The notes under the pieces were generated by a model. The model saw nothing but the letters and a program-made list of their open reading frames with translations. It made no database searches and was not told the DNA's origin. This document shows positions 9,784-22,363 of a stretch of 51,345 nucleotides of DNA, one piece after another (the first letter of the stretch is position 1; each line of letters starts with the position of its first letter). The stretch spans positions 500,852 through 552,196 of the forward strand of contig MNCI01009457.1 in assembly GCA_015680685.1 (NCBI GenBank), in the 5' to 3' direction. The translations under genes were made by a program, and so were the position numbers. This DNA comes from Gnetum montanum (taxonomy: Eukaryota > Streptophyta > Gnetopsida > Gnetales > Gnetaceae).

Positions 9784-12630
9784 ATGACATCAAAAAGAGG
9801 ACCACAAGCAGGAGGACCTCTGCAGCCTAAGGAAAAGCAACCTCAAGGAGGAAGGGACCAATAACAATAATAACTGCAATAGCCCCAAGAGCAAGCAACT
9901 GAGGTTACCCATGCTACTAGACCTCTTTGAGAGGATCCCAAAGTGAAATCTATTAGGCACATTTTGAATATAGAAATAGGTTAATCCAGGCAGGACAAGG
10001 CTCATAGGACAAGGCCTAACTTGTAGGTCATCTTCACAAAGGCTTGTTTAGAGCGCATCAGTACTACAAAGGTTCAAAGTTCTATCCTCTAAGAGCTATA
10101 ATTTAGATTTTTCTTTAAAATAGAACTTGAGGAGGTCTAGACACAACTGTAGGGATCTCCCATGTGATTAGTTCTCTCTAATAGCGGAGAATGGTACATG
10201 GGGGAGACTTACTTGTTATGGAACAACTGACAAGAAGACCTATTGGTGAAAATTAAAGACATCACCATCTCCTATTTAGTTGAGGTGATAGTAGAGGCCC
10301 TTGATTTATCCAACATAGATGCAAAGTCAGTAAAAATATCCATGCACGTGAATCCAGAGACCAAGAAGGAATGCGTCCAATGATACTACAGGGTATATTG
10401 TAAGGAGTACAGTGCCCTTTGAAAGACAAAGAGAGCATACTTCAAGATTGCAACCTATCGCCTAAATCCAATAGTAAGGCCCGGTAAGGTGACAACCTAC
10501 TCCACCAAGGCATGCATTGCTCTAAGTGGAAAATTCCCAATAAACCAACCCCAACTTATTTTCCTAGAGATTGAAAATTGCTTCAAGGAAAATGAGAATG
10601 GTAGAAAGACACTTTTCTTTCAATGTCTAATCCACAAGTTATACAAAATGGGAGGCATAGCTTGCTATTTCAATGATGTTGTCCACCACACTCCTACAAC
10701 ATCTTAGTAGGAGATGATGAAGGATAAGGTAATAATAAGGCTACAAGAAGAGGAGTAGCCATCACCATCACCACTTACAACCCCAGAGACTATAGCAGAG
10801 ATGTTTGAAACTATTGAATGACTCAGAAAAATTTAAAAGTAGTAGCTGTATCAACAACAAGGTTAGGCAGGTGGTGAGGAATCATTCGTTTACTATACTA
10901 CCATGAGCCATCTCATTAAGATCATAAGATCCATTAGTTGGTTGGATAGTGAGATGATCCCTCTATTCTCTGTGTAGAGGAACTAGGCATCTATGAGGCC
11001 CAATCCAAGTGTTAGGAAGGTCATAATGTCCATTCCTAGATAAACATTTCCTAAGATTTCGGGAAATATTGTAGCCTTTTCCATCTTGTTGGAGGAAAAT
11101 GAAGGTGCAATAGTCTTAGTGATGTAACATAAGGGCTATGAGATAGTGGCAGATGTGATGGTTGATAAGGCACTAGAGGCTCAAAATGCTCTTGCAGTGT
11201 CTATACCAAACATCATTGTCATGGTATACATCCATACATTTTTAGGAGTAGGAAGTAGTTAGATGAGTGTTGCCTAATATGAGTAAGTGTTGGAAAGACT
11301 AGTTGGAGCCGACCAACCACTTGCAAAGACCTTTGATCTTCTAGATGAAATCATCATAAACTAGTTGTAGCTGCTTGAGACAAGAGGCAAACTACTAATT
11401 TCCAACACACAACTTAAGGAGGCCATCATAATTAATTAGTGGCTAGCCACTAAAGTTTCTAAGTTAAAAGCTTGTCTCTCTAACCTTGCCATTCTCAAGC
11501 TAGAGCTTACATGAGATGGAGCTTTTTAATAGCTTCAACAAAAGTATTAGGTGGTTGAGAATGTGAAGAAGATGACAATCTTTGATGCATCCATGTTAGA
11601 GGCCATGACCAACAACATTGATAAGGACCTGTTAAAAGTTTGCAAGAAGAACTTGGTCTTCACCAAAGATAATTAGTATTTGTAGAATGTTGAGTAGCAG
11701 AAGCATCAATTGGTCAAGTATATATATTAGCACCAAGAGTGGCTTGCCAAGGTGAACTTAGACTTAAGGAGGTTAGAAATAGAAAACTATAATCTCTCGA
11801 TGGAGGAAGTTCATGCTCTTCACCAAAAGGCTACAATTGAGATAGCCACTTAGAAGAATGAGGCACTAAAATTTGAATGAGTGAAGAATCACTGTAGGGA
11901 CCAAGTTGGGATACTCATGGAGGTTAATGAGAATAAAATAAAATTCGTGAAGGAAAAAATAGATGATATCCTCTAGCAATGTCAACAAAGAGGTGATGTA
12001 TGGTAGCCCATCTTTGATGGACTGAACACATATAACAAAGTAGAAATTTGCTTGCTGGAGTTGCAAATCGAGGAAATAATAGAATATATAAAGCTTGCCA
12101 ACCTCCTGTATGCAAACTTGGTAATGTTGATAATGGGAAGGCCAAGATTAGAGTTGAAGAAATAGGTTGCTAGTTCCTAACTCCTCTATGAGGTGGAATT
12201 TAAGCTTCATAAAGATACAAAACAAAACTTGGAGATAACTAATGTAGAGCTTGAAGTTCTTAGAAGCTAATTCAGCAATCAATGATTTGTTGCTAAGAAC
12301 CTAGCAATGAGGATGAATGGTTACAAGGAGCTACAAAACCTTCTAAAGACATTTGACATTGAACATAAGACTTTTACAACCTGGTTTATCAACACAAAGA
12401 AATTATTTACTTCAATCCCATGTTCATGGGATATTCTTGCACTAGCCCATATAGGAGAATCAACCTAGACCATGTACAACCCATGGAGTAAAAAGAAAAA
12501 ATAAAAGCACTTCTGGATGCTTTAGACTTCTAGAGCAAGGACTGGTAGCACTTGGATAGCCTCAGTCAATGGTAGCATCGAGAGGAGATGAAGGACCATC
12601 TAAGCCACTAAAGCCTTTACCTCTAGGCAT
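9784..12630 (+). pseudogene. Element Q: full-length 3' ORF (env position), broken
   Basis: The only copy running uninterrupted from start to end. ATG at 9784 opens a basic, Gln-rich head (MTSKRGPQAGGPLQPKEKQP) where several Gln codons have become TAA or TAG. A globular part follows (YLVEVIVEALDLSNI near 10275; AYFKIATYRLNP near 10435; FLEIENCFKENENGRKTLFF near 10560), then LIHKLYKMGGI. The C-terminal 600 codons are Leu/Lys/Glu-rich and probably coiled coil, ending in a segment around FDIEHKTFTTWFINTKKLF. I see no signal peptide or clear membrane span. The globular part resembles the 'putative plant transposon protein' family, from memory. Confidence 0.65.
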
Positions 12631-12853
12631 AATATAAGAGATTATCATGCCTACATTCATTCAATAGGTGTCTGCTACATTTTTGTCTATGTGTCAAATT
12701 TTGTTGTAAAGGGTACTCATTTTTGTAAGTTTATAGAATTCTGAACTCAAAGTTAGTTAGTATGTCTATCTATTAGTAAATTCCATACTTCCTCAATTTT
12801 TGTAAGAAACTCGATCCTAATTTTTTTCACTCAAGAATGAGTTTTCAGTCAGT

Positions 12854-12863
12854 CATGGGAGTA
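12854..12863 (+). other. Element Q: polypurine tract
   Basis: CATGGGAGTA directly before the LTR start TGATGAA. Confidence 0.65.
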
Positions 12864-13238
12864 TGATGAACAATTAATAATATAGGCTAGGTCAACGCAT
12901 GCTTGTTGATGTAGCCCCATCAATGTATCCCCGTCGATGCATGCTAGGATGTGTTGATGCAAGTACGTCGATACTAATATAGGAATTTCCTATATAAATA
13001 TGCATACCTTTTGCATTTATGGAATCTTTCAATTTTAGCCTTAGTCAGATTCTTGTAGTTCTTTCTTCAAAAGTTAGAATACTTTCCCTCTAAGTGCCCA
13101 CTTCATAGATTTATGAGATTATGTGACATTTTATGCAAGTACCTATGTACCTTGACACATTTGCATAGACAAAAATAAAATCAAGATTTCCTATATTCAT
13201 TGTAGCACTTAGACTAGTTTAATTCTAGTTTTCACATG
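12864..13238 (+). repeat. Element Q: 3' LTR, first part (split by M)
   Basis: Starts TGATGAAC after the polypurine tract. U3 holds repeated GTTGATG/CATCAA/CGATGCATG pieces, then a TATA box CCTATATAAATATG (about 12989). It stops at ACATG (13234-13238), which is the target duplication of M; the LTR resumes at 36457. The two parts together give about 890 bp, the usual size. Confidence 0.75.
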
Positions 13239-14139
13239 TTATGAGTGGTTGGTTATTCCAACACTTCATCATAGAAGTCATGAATGTACATGTGCAACCT
13301 GATCATAATCCATGTATAGCCAATGTAGATTCACTAGTAGTTGAGGTTTAGTTTGTGATTGTTGTCTTCTCACTTTGAGTTAGTGAAGTGGAAGTTATAT
13401 GGTTTAAATCTTGTTAAAGATTATGCTATATTAATGTTGTTGGCTCAAATTAAGATAGAGTATGAACATGATTGAAATAGAAGAATAGAATCCAGGTCTA
13501 AGTGTAATGTAAGTAAAGAAACTATTATAGCTTGTAAGCAATAAGTATCTATTGTTGGTTTACCATTCACATCTTAGACTCATGTAACTATTAATGGGAT
13601 TGCCAAGTAGCCTTACTTCTAAGTGAATCAAGCAAAGTTACTATTGGATTATCACATGATTATACCTTACATTTGAAACCAATCGTACTAAGAAACAATG
13701 GAAAAGTAAAGTACTTAGCAATTATAAATAACTTAATCAAAGTAAACATATTAAAAAGGTGAGAATTAAGTAAGTAAGAAAAATGAACTAAGTAAAAGTA
13801 AAGTAAGGTAAACTAAGTATAATGTTGCAATGGTGGAAAACAATCTCGATCTTTATTTCTAGTTATAAATTATGCCTAAGAATGATTCACTCGAACAAAG
13901 ATTACATGCAACTATTTAATTATTTATGCATTTAATGTTTTCAATTAAATATTTAATATTTTCCAATTAAACTATAATAATTTGCCTATGTGTTGGACCA
14001 AAGCTGTTTATTTTACGTGATGGTGCATTGGTATTTATAGTGGAGACCAGGACCCACTACATCTTATCTATGATGATGTAAGTACAGCTACGATATCATT
14101 GATACGATATCACATCGTTGACTTTTAATGAATTTATCA
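13239..14139 (-). repeat. Element M: 3' LTR
   Basis: 901 bp. Read on the minus strand it starts TGATAAATTCATTAAAAGTC and ends near CTCATAA, a change from CTCATCA. U3 has GATATC-type palindromes (ATCGTATCAATGATATCGTAGC) and a TATA box ACTATAAATACC (14041-14030). It aligns along its length with 35579-36451. Confidence 0.85.
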
Positions 14140-14149
14140 TATCCCCACA
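14140..14149 (-). other. Element M: polypurine tract
   Basis: TGTGGGGATA on the minus strand, directly before the LTR start TGATAAA. The DNA upstream of it (TTTTGTAAGAAACTC) is the same family sequence that precedes the tracts of N, P and Q. Confidence 0.7.
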
Positions 14150-14374
14150 ACTGATTGGAAACTTGTCATCGAGTTAAAGCACAAGGAGGATAGAGTTTCT
14201 TACAAAAATTGTCAAGTTATATACAGATTTGAATACTAAGACTTATTTACATGACCGACTTTACTATGAATGACACATTGTGGTCTGAGTGATGTTTAGA
14301 AAATTATTGTGCATTACATGATGAACACATGTAACAACTTAAAAAGACAAAAAAAACTTCAAAACAAGATGTAG

Positions 14375-16246
14375 CCTTATGTCCCTAGTGGCAATGGCTT
14401 CTCCATTAGTTTTTTCCTTTTCTCACTAGGCTTTTAAAATTGATAGCGGTTATGTAATGCTCACGTTTCTCCTATTCTAATCTGGGATCATGTACCATCC
14501 AGGAAAATTTGGTGATGGGTGTTAGAGTTGGTACTACCCATGGACAAGGCATCTGTGAAAACATCTTATTGCCTTCACATGCCATGCAGCAAAATGCTAT
14601 CATTCTTCTTCAAATGCTCTGGCTTCCTTGGTAGTCTTTTATTTTATGAGTGAGATTTGCTATGACATCATTCTAATCCTTGTAGCTAGCATTAACGACT
14701 TAAAGTTTAGAGTTTGCAATGTGTAACTTTTGTTGGGTGTCCTTCAAATCTGCAAACTCTTTTTTGTATAACACATAAACTATGCTTACTTGGTGCTTCA
14801 GTTCATTTCTAGGTCTACCTATTGTGAGCATGGCTAGATTAGCATATCGAAGATTAGCTAATCCATATTCTATGAGGTCTTTGATCTGCAAGCTCTTGTT
14901 CTTCACTTTAGCTTGATGGATGTGGGCAAGACCATCAAGGATTTGCTACCAATCAAGTATATGCATGGTCCTCATTTTTCCATGCACTAATCTCAATGGC
15001 TAACTTCTAGCAAATGGCATCGACTTCTTCCATTCATAGCATTATGTTTTCCCTAGTTAATTTTCACATATCTTGGTTGACTCTTGTGAATTTCTCTCTA
15101 AGCTTATGGATGCTCTTTTTGAGGACATTCTTTTTTTTTATCAGTCAACCTTATGTGCTTTGCAACAATCTTCTTGTTTTCTTCTTCTAGGGTAGTTAGG
15201 GCTTTAACATGAGTGTATATTTGTGCTTTAGCCACTAAAGTGTTCCACCTTGCTTTTTCCTCTCCATTTTATCTTAAATATTTCTAGCTATTGGTTGGAC
15301 TTTTTATTCAATTCTGAATGTTTCTAGCTAGCCTGGTGCTACATATTATGCAAGGTCTTATTTTTCTACTCTTAATGTTGCCAATTCATTTACAAACTCT
15401 ACACCTTATTCTTTGCATGTTTAGCTCTAGGTTCAACCATTACTAGTTTGACCTTTGTTGAAATGAGCTCAGATTGCACCATAGTGATATCACTAGGGAT
15501 ATCAAAAAGGTTTTGCATTACTTACTCTGTCTACAACAATCAATCTAAGATATCTTCATGTTATGATGGGGCCATGGAGGTTCTAGCTATGGCTTCAACA
15601 TCTTTGGCTCCAATCATATTTATTGGTAGCACAATGGGAACATTGGTGGACTCCTTGATATGATTAGTGATAACTTTAGCTACTCCTGCTACATCCTGAT
15701 AATCCATTGCCATAACCATGGCTTCTTCTCCAGTATCTAGCATAACTTGAAAGGATGTAGCATTCCTTAATATTTGTTGTTCCCAGTTGTCATCTTGTAC
15801 TACCTATAATGATATTTGACCACTAGTAGGTCCTATTGATATTGTAGGCCTGACAAGATTGTCTCTAACTTGGTACATGATTAAGACTTCTCTATTTTCT
15901 TAACTAATGATTTTTACAATCTACTGTAAATAGCTAATAGAAGGTTGGTAATCCTACTATGTTGGTAAAGCACTTGATTTTGGTTGATTACCAGCTGATG
16001 CTGGTCTAATGGGTCCTGGTTGCTCCTATCCTGTGGCTAGGATGTTTTATGCTAGTGTGGATCCTGTAGCTTCTTCAATGCCTATTGGCTTTTCCAATTG
16101 ATCTTTCTTGGGAGGCACTCACTTTGACATCTTAGCATAGAATGCATTCTGGGCATTGTGTAGAACATTATTAGTGTATTCTAGAATTTCTAATTGCTTG
16201 CACAACCTTTTAATGGGCAAGGGAATGGCAAAGTGAGTTTCCTTGC
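14375..16246 (-). pseudogene. Element M: 3' ORF, C-terminal coiled-coil part
   Basis: Continues the reading interrupted by P. The minus strand from 16246 aligns with the LPFPC-LIQKLYK region of N and then the YTNNVLHN stretch. Further along, LQIKDLIEYGLANLRYANLA (from about 14888) matches N (about 4845) and Q (about 12065), followed by YKKEFADLKDTQQKLHIANS. Many stops, mostly TAG and TAA. It ends in non-coding DNA about 230 bp before the polypurine tract. Confidence 0.65.
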
Positions 16247-17145
16247 TAATGAGTCATAATTTGGTTGCACGATGAGGCCTCATTGACATGGCCTCATCAA
16301 CATAAGCAATGATGCATCAATGAGGCCCCGTTGATGTAGGGTTTGCTTTTCAACTATAAATACATGCTCACCAACAAAATTTATGGCAATGCGATTTTAG
16401 TAGTAGTTAAACTCTTGCAATTTTTACGTTTGAAAGTTAGAATATTTCTTTTGAGTGCTCGTAGCAGGAGTCATTGAGTATACAGATCTTTATTTAAGCA
16501 TTATTGTATCTAAGCACGATAGTGTGTGCAGCAATAAAGACGAGCTTTTTGAGAAACCTTGTAGCATTTTGGATAGATTAAATATTTTATTTATGCATTT
16601 AATGTTTTCAATTAAATATTTAATATTTTCCAATAATTAAGCTAACTAAGATAATTAAGCGAGATAAGCTAGATAGATTAAATACATAAGTACAATTGCT
16701 TCGAGTGTAACATGTATTCGCTTGGTAATCTTAGTAGCATTATTGCTTGGTATGCCTAGTAGCATAGAACTTGGTAACCCAACAATGGATATGTGGGTTT
16801 AGGACATGTACAGAAAGTGGAAACAGATGCTTATGTTAGAATTAGTTAGAGACTAGTTAGTTAGTTAATTTAGATTAGTCTTTAAATTACTCTCTATCTC
16901 TCTCTCTTCAAGCACCCAGAAACATAAAACATAAAATGATAAAAATGATATGCCTCGATTACTCTTAACCATACCATTATGCTTCACAAGTGTAATTAGA
17001 AAGACAACGAATGACCTTAGGGCAAGGTTCACTTCCTAGAAGACTAGTGTACTAGAAACTATAAAGTCCCTAAAATTTGATCGAATCACGCGTGAACACT
17101 TTGTGATTCGTATGGTTGGGCATAGGGGTACCTTGCTACTCATCA
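16247..17145 (+). repeat. Element P: 5' LTR
   Basis: 899 bp, starting TAATGAGTC (TGATGAGTC with one change) and ending CTACTCATCA. U3 holds ATGAGGCCTCAT, a perfect 12-bp palindrome (about 16269-16280), and further GGCCTCATC and TCAATGAGGCC copies. The TATA box is CTATAAATAC (about 16355) and the polyadenylation-like site is AATAAAGACGAGC (about 16534). No polypurine tract precedes it and a primer site follows, which makes it the 5' copy. Confidence 0.88.
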
Positions 17146-17164
17146 TTAGTGCCATTGCCAAGGA
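17146..17164 (+). other. Element P: primer binding site (tRNA-Asp-like)
   Basis: TTAGTGCCATTGCCAAGGA starts right after the LTR. M has TGGGTGTCGTTGCCAAGGA in the same place. Together they resemble the plant tRNA-Asp primer site (TGGCGCCGTTGCC...), which Athila-type elements use, with one extra base and decay-type changes. Confidence 0.65.
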
Positions 17165-17295
17165 CTTTGTTTGTTGAAACATTTACTATCTAGGATTAGT
17201 AAATATTATTTTTATCATTGGATGAACTCAAGGTTAACATCACTCTTACATAACATATAACTACTAAGCACATTGATAATTTTAATTATTGCAAA

Positions 17296-18745
17296 ATGTC
17301 TTCTTCCCACAGGCATGAAGATGTTAAACTATCATTTCCATAGGAGTGCAAAGTGGTATATACTCATCTAGTTGAGCATGTACTAGACTTCACCTTCATC
17401 CTACATTAAGATGAATAGTTGTGATGCTGTGACATGAAGGGTAACATCATATTGCCCCTTGATCGATCTATGCCCAAGATGTTGTTTCAAACCCTTAAAA
17501 AGTTAGGCATCTTGAATCTTCATGAGGAATGCATTATGAATGATCATGACACTTGGGACTACCATCCCACTAAAACACAATGCAAGTGAGATAGACACTA
17601 GGTAAAGCACCATGAGTTTACAAAGGGGAAACATTTCACTAATCCCTTATTCCTCCTAAATCAAGATGACAATGAGGATCCTCCCTTTGATGGTTCTCAA
17701 GATGAAGATTCTCCATCCCCTATTGTTGGTAATGAGGGTGTGACCCTGAGCTTGCAATCCACTATTCATAAACTAGGTTTAGGAAAAAGTGACAATCAAG
17801 GTAGGGACTCAAGTAAACATCAAAATAGCAAAGGATCTAAGGATGGTGATTGTAATGAATGAAGAGGTGGTTGTAGACACCGTAGTAGTGGTGGTGGTCC
17901 ACCTTCCTCTTTGTCCTCTTCATTCGATTATGAACATTCCTCTTTATCCTTTGGTTCTCATAAAAGCCATCATCAAAATAACTGTCATGAAGGTGATCAA
18001 TGAGATAACAAAGACCGTCAAGGCTATCAAGAATGCAAAGGTGACAGAAACCATCATCGATGTCATTGACACAATCATGATGATGAACTAGTATTAGCAA
18101 CTTGAAGCATGCGTAACATTGCAAAGGTAGTAAAGATCCCAACCAACCATATGAAAGGTAGTCAAATCAAGCACCTAGACATGAATAATATCCAATGATT
18201 TTAGGGGGGATATAATTTTGATCTGCAGAATCATCTACAAGCTTTCCATGATGCTTGTGCCTTACAGAACACTAAAAATGACTGGCAAAAATTCAAGCTT
18301 TTCCCCAGGACACTCTTTAAGGAAGTTGAAAGCTGGTACCAATCCTTGGAACTAAAATTCATTCGTCAATAGTGTACCATGTTAGAGCTATTTAATGACA
18401 AATACTAGACATACTCAAGAGTGTCTAATCTAAGAAAGGAAATCCAAGGATGGAATAAAGGAACACATGAATGCTTAGATGTCATCATGGGTAAATAGTA
18501 TTCACTCTTACACCGATGCCCTAGCCATGGTTATTCTTAGAGGGAACAACTTTGCCACATCATAGATGGGCTCAGAGCAGAAACTAGAAGAACTCTTGCA
18601 GTGTATGCCCAAGGAAGATTGTCTGAACTAAGAGCTCATCAGATCTAAAGGTTGATAGAGCAAGTAGCAAAAGAAGAATGTGAGTTGCAAAAAAGGGAGA
18701 GTGTAGAATAGTATCATAAGGATCCTTCCATTAGGAAAGATCTAA
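17296..18745 (+). pseudogene. Element P: gag
   Basis: ATG at 17296 (MSSSHRHEDVKLSF) about 150 bp after the LTR. An acidic, Ser-rich middle follows (about 17665-17790), then His/Ser-rich repeats. The capsid-like part is near 18190-18690: LQNHLQAFHDACALQNTKND, ESWYQSLELKFIRQ, LELFNDKY, YSLLHR and LCHIIDGLRAETRRTLAVYA. These match the Retrotrans_gag pattern. A C-terminal Glu/Gln-rich helix ends the region. No CCHC zinc knuckle could be found. Several stops and at least one frameshift. M's gag lacks much of the N-terminal half. Confidence 0.6.
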
Positions 18746-18779
18746 CCCAGGAAGTCCACTCATTTACCTATAGATCATT

Positions 18780-19480
18780 GGACATGAGCCATGCAAGGCT
18801 CTTCTTGATTTTGGTTCTAGTGTTAATATCATCTTCCATGACATGTACAAGGCTTGGAACCTACCTTCTCTCAAGAAGAGCAACATCCATCTAAAATTGG
18901 CAGATCAATCAATCACTATTCCTTTGAAATTAGTGGAGTACATTGTAACTACAGTAAGTGGGTGGTCCTACCCTACCAATTTTCTAGTGATTAGGGTTGA
19001 AAACTACAAAGGTGACTTTCCCATCATTATGGAAAGGGCTTGGTTAAGCATGGTCAATGCACGTATGGGCATAAGGAACCTTTCCTTAGAAATCTTCAAG
19101 GAAAATAAATTTGGAAAGTTAGAGAAGAAGCATATTCTATGCACTACATACAACGATAATGGATGCAATTTCATGTAAAATATTTGGTCCATCAAAAGTA
19201 CATACACCAAAGCATGCAATTAGTGTGCACAAGAAACAGATATTCAAAGGTGTCTATATGCAGTAGCCCCAAAATAGGAAGGCACCTACTAGCTAATAGC
19301 TAACTCAAATAGTAGCACATTATGCATGGAACCAACTAAGAGCTTAGCATGTGCTTATGTTGAAGGCATGGATGAACTTAAGCAAGTTCATCACCAACTC
19401 TCTAATGATGAAGATGATGATACATGTTGGGGAGAATTAGAAATCCTTGATAACTTCAAGTAGGAGCCCCTAGAGCTAAA
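18780..19480 (+). pseudogene. Element P: aspartic protease region and linker
   Basis: The frame through 18795-19178 reads LLDFGSSVNIIFHDMYKAW, then LKLADQSITIPLKLVEYIV and MERAWLSMVNARMGIRNLSL. This is the order of Athila protease (active site, flap side, and the conserved 'GRPFLATANA...' end). The active-site triplet is DFG, not DTG or DSG, so the enzyme is dead or the site has mutated. A linker with no clear motif leads to RT. Confidence 0.65.
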
Positions 19481-19494
19481 AACTCTACCTATCA

Positions 19495-20560
19495 ACATGA
19501 AATATGCATTTTTAAATAATGGTAAACTAGTCATAATTGGTGCCAGACTTGCTTCTGAACAAAAAGAAAAGCTATTAAAGGTAGCTAACAAATGGCCAAT
19601 AGCCTTTACTTGGTCATATCTTGAGCTGACAGGAATTGATCCAAGGATATGCCAACATTGCATTTACATTGACCTGGCCATGAAGATAAGAAGGTCATCA
19701 CAAAGGTGGCTGAACCCCAAATTGAAGTAGATCATCAAGGAGGAAATAGAGCAATTCCTCAAGGAAGGGTTCATCTATTTCATCATAGATAGTAAGTGGG
19801 TTAGCCCACTCATAATTGTTCCAAAGAAAGATGGCAAGTGGCGGGTCTACATCAACTTCAAGTTGTTGAATATGGCAATGTTTAAAGATCATTTTTCATT
19901 GCCATTTTTGGATCAAGTGTTGGATACCATATCTAGGAATTGCCATTATAGGCTTTTAGATGGTTATAGTGGCTATAACCAAATCCAAATTGTGCCAGAA
20001 GATTAGCCCAAGACAACATTCATGAGTCCCTGGGGGACTTTTGCATATTTTAAGATGACATTTGGTCTATGCAATGCCCCTCCAACATTTCAAAACTTGG
20101 TCCTTAGTATTTTCCAATAGTAAATCGATAGTGGTATGGAAGTCTTCATGGATGACTTCTCCACCTATAGAGCTATGTTTGAGTAAGCCTTGGACTACCT
20201 TGAGTAAGTATTGAAAAGATGTATGAAAAAAAATCTGTAGCTCAACTAGCAAAATATTCATCTTATGGTCCAAGAAGGCATTGTGTTGGGGCATCGAATT
20301 TCACAAGAAGGGATTGAGGTAGACCTAGAAAAGATAAGGGTCATCCAAGGAATTACAAGTTAACTAGAGACAGTCAAAGATGTCAGATCATTCCTTGGAA
20401 ATACTAACTACTATTAGCGATTCATAGAGAATTTCTCTAAGATCACAAAGTTGTTGGTTGAGCTGACGAAGAGAGATACTCCATTCATCTAGACCAAGGA
20501 ATTTGAACATGCATTCCAATAGTTTAAGGAAAAACTTGTAGAAACTCCAATTCTAAGGGC
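19495..20560 (+). pseudogene. Element P: reverse transcriptase
   Basis: The motifs occur in order: KEEIEQFLKEGFIYFI; SPLIIVPKKDGKWRVYI; FKDHFSLPFLDQVLDTI; RLLDGYSGYNQIQI; TFAYFKMTFGLCNAPPTFQN; the catalytic box EVFMDDFSTY (about 20136-20165); LMVQEGIVLGHRISQEGIEV; and DVRSFLGNTNYY. FMDD in place of YVDD/YIDD and the surrounding text are typical of the Athila lineage. It has about ten in-frame stops, TAG in excess of TAA, no TGA noticed; several replace Gln or Trp. Confidence 0.85.
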
Positions 20561-21000
20561 ACTAGATTGGTCTAAAACATTTCATATAATGATGGATGCA
20601 TCTAATTATGCTTTGGGAGCTATGTTTATGTAGTTGGATGATAAAAAGTGTCCATATTACATCCACAATGCTTTGGCTCATGCATTGAAAAAGAATTAAT
20701 GACAGTGATGTATGCTCTTGACAAGTTCAGGCACTATGTGCTTGGCTATAAAGTATTTATGCACATAGACTATAGTGCCATCTGCTTCTTGATGAATAAG
20801 TTGATGATGAGCCCTCGTATCATATGGTGGCTTGTGATCTTGCAGGAATTCAATCTCATGATGGTAGATTGAAAAGGAACTAAGAATGTGGTTGTTGACC
20901 ACCTCTCTCGATTAGGATGGGATAACAAAGAGGAGGAGAGCCACTCTCTAATCAATTTGCAAATTAACTCCTCTTTACAAGAGCAATAAATGACCAAGTG
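20561..21000 (+). pseudogene. Element P: RNase H
   Basis: LDWSKTFHIMMDASNYALGA near 20565-20625 carries the DAS of the first catalytic Asp. After a frameshift, LMTVMYALDKFRHYVLGYKV follows with the catalytic-Glu region (E-L/K-M-x-V-x-Y), then VFMHIDYSAICFLMNK with the third Asp. The end, VVVDHLSRL-like, is the usual RNase H to integrase link. Confidence 0.75.
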
Positions 21001-21039
21001 CCCATAGAAACAAAATGGTACGATGACATTCTCACTTAT

Positions 21040-22363
21040 CTTCTCACTTAGGAGATGCCACAAGATCTTGACTTTAAAAAGAAGCAACAATTTCTTCATT
21101 GGGCCAAATACTTCCTGGAAATTAGTGGACACCTATATAAGGTATGCATCGATGGCTTGATTTGTTGGTGTGTCCTTGATGAAGATCAACTATGCATTCT
21201 TAGGGATGCTCATGAAGGGCCTTGCAGATGTCGCTATGCAAGGAGACGCATGACCATAAAAATCCTGATGGCACGATACTATTGGCCTATAATATTCAGA
21301 GATGCCCATCAATTTGTCCAATCTTATAAACATTGTCAATGAGATGGTGAGATGACCATTTGAATGGAAGGTCCTTAATAGTTGATTCAACCATTAGATC
21401 ATTTTGACATATGGGGCATTAACTTCATAGGTCCCATCATACCCATGTCCAACAGAATGCATCTATCATCATAACAATCAACTACTACATGAAATGGGTA
21501 GAAGTAGTAGCTGTTGTTGATTGTATACCATCCACTACTACTAGACTTATATAACAAAATGTTGTAAATAGGTTTGGGGTGCCATGTGAATTGATTTCTG
21601 ACAATGGAACTCATTTCATAGGTCCCACCTTTAGAAAGTTGATGCAATGCTTGGGGGTTGAACATAAATTAAGAACACTCCATCACCCCCAAGCCAATGG
21701 TCAAGTAGAGGTAACCAATAAGGAGATCACAAAAATCCTAGCAAGGACCATTAGCAAATATAGAAAAGATTAGAGTACAAAACTCACAATGCCCTCTGGG
21801 CCTACCATTCAACATGGAAATTTCCTATTGGCTATTCTCCCTATGAGTTAGTGTATAGAAAACTTTCAATGCTCCTGATTCAATCTGAGTTCTGTATACT
21901 CTCGACAACCTATGATATGAATCTTGACCTAAGTCTAGCATAGAAAGGAAGATTGATCAACCTGAATATGCTGGATGAAAATTGATTGTTGGTCCTATCT
22001 TTGAATGAGGTGAACAAGGTATTCAATAAGCAATGTCATGACCTAAGAACATGAAAGGTAAAACTTTAACTAGGAGATAAGGTTCTCTATTGGGATCCCA
22101 GACCGATATCCCAGAAGACCAAATTCCAAACATTGTGGAAGGGATCTTATATAATTAATCAAACCTTTTCCTTTGGGGCCATGTTAATTTACAAACCTGA
22201 GAGCCCAAATAAAAAGTAGTTGATCAACATCCAACAAGTGAAGACTTTCCTAGAACCAAGACAAGCCAATGCAACTACCACCTTCATGGATGGGCAACTA
22301 CGTTCAATTTTTCAGATCCCCTCCTTCCAACTTAGTCATGGGGGAGATGACCATCTGTGCTAA
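21040..22363 (+). pseudogene. Element P: integrase and C-terminal tail of pol
   Basis: The zinc-binding domain has HEGPCRCRYARRRMTIKILM and then SYKHCQ (21210-21342; H-x-C with a downstream CxxC partly lost). Catalytic residues are D in FDIWGINF (about 21400), D in ELISDNGTHFIG (about 21590), and E in HPQANGQVEVTNKEI (about 21690). A C-terminal barrel-like part follows (LRTxKVKTLTRRxGSLLGSQ region, then LWKGSYIINQTFSFGAM). It ends LSHGGDDHLC-stop at 22361-22363. The lack of a chromodomain separates it from chromoviruses. Confidence 0.85.

Noticed and set aside
17789-18142. Overlapping 100-codon frames on both strands, rich in Val/Ile or His/Asp
   Set aside because: Shadows of the His/Ser-rich, repeat-like middle of P's gag; the gag frame itself is the Ser/His one.
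22336-22347. A polypurine-like TCATGGGGGAGA right at the end of pol, also in O (about 196-207), Q (7804-7813) and M (30315-30325, minus)
   Set aside because: It encodes the conserved last residues of pol (LSHGGD..HLC-stop), so coding conservation explains it without a second priming site.
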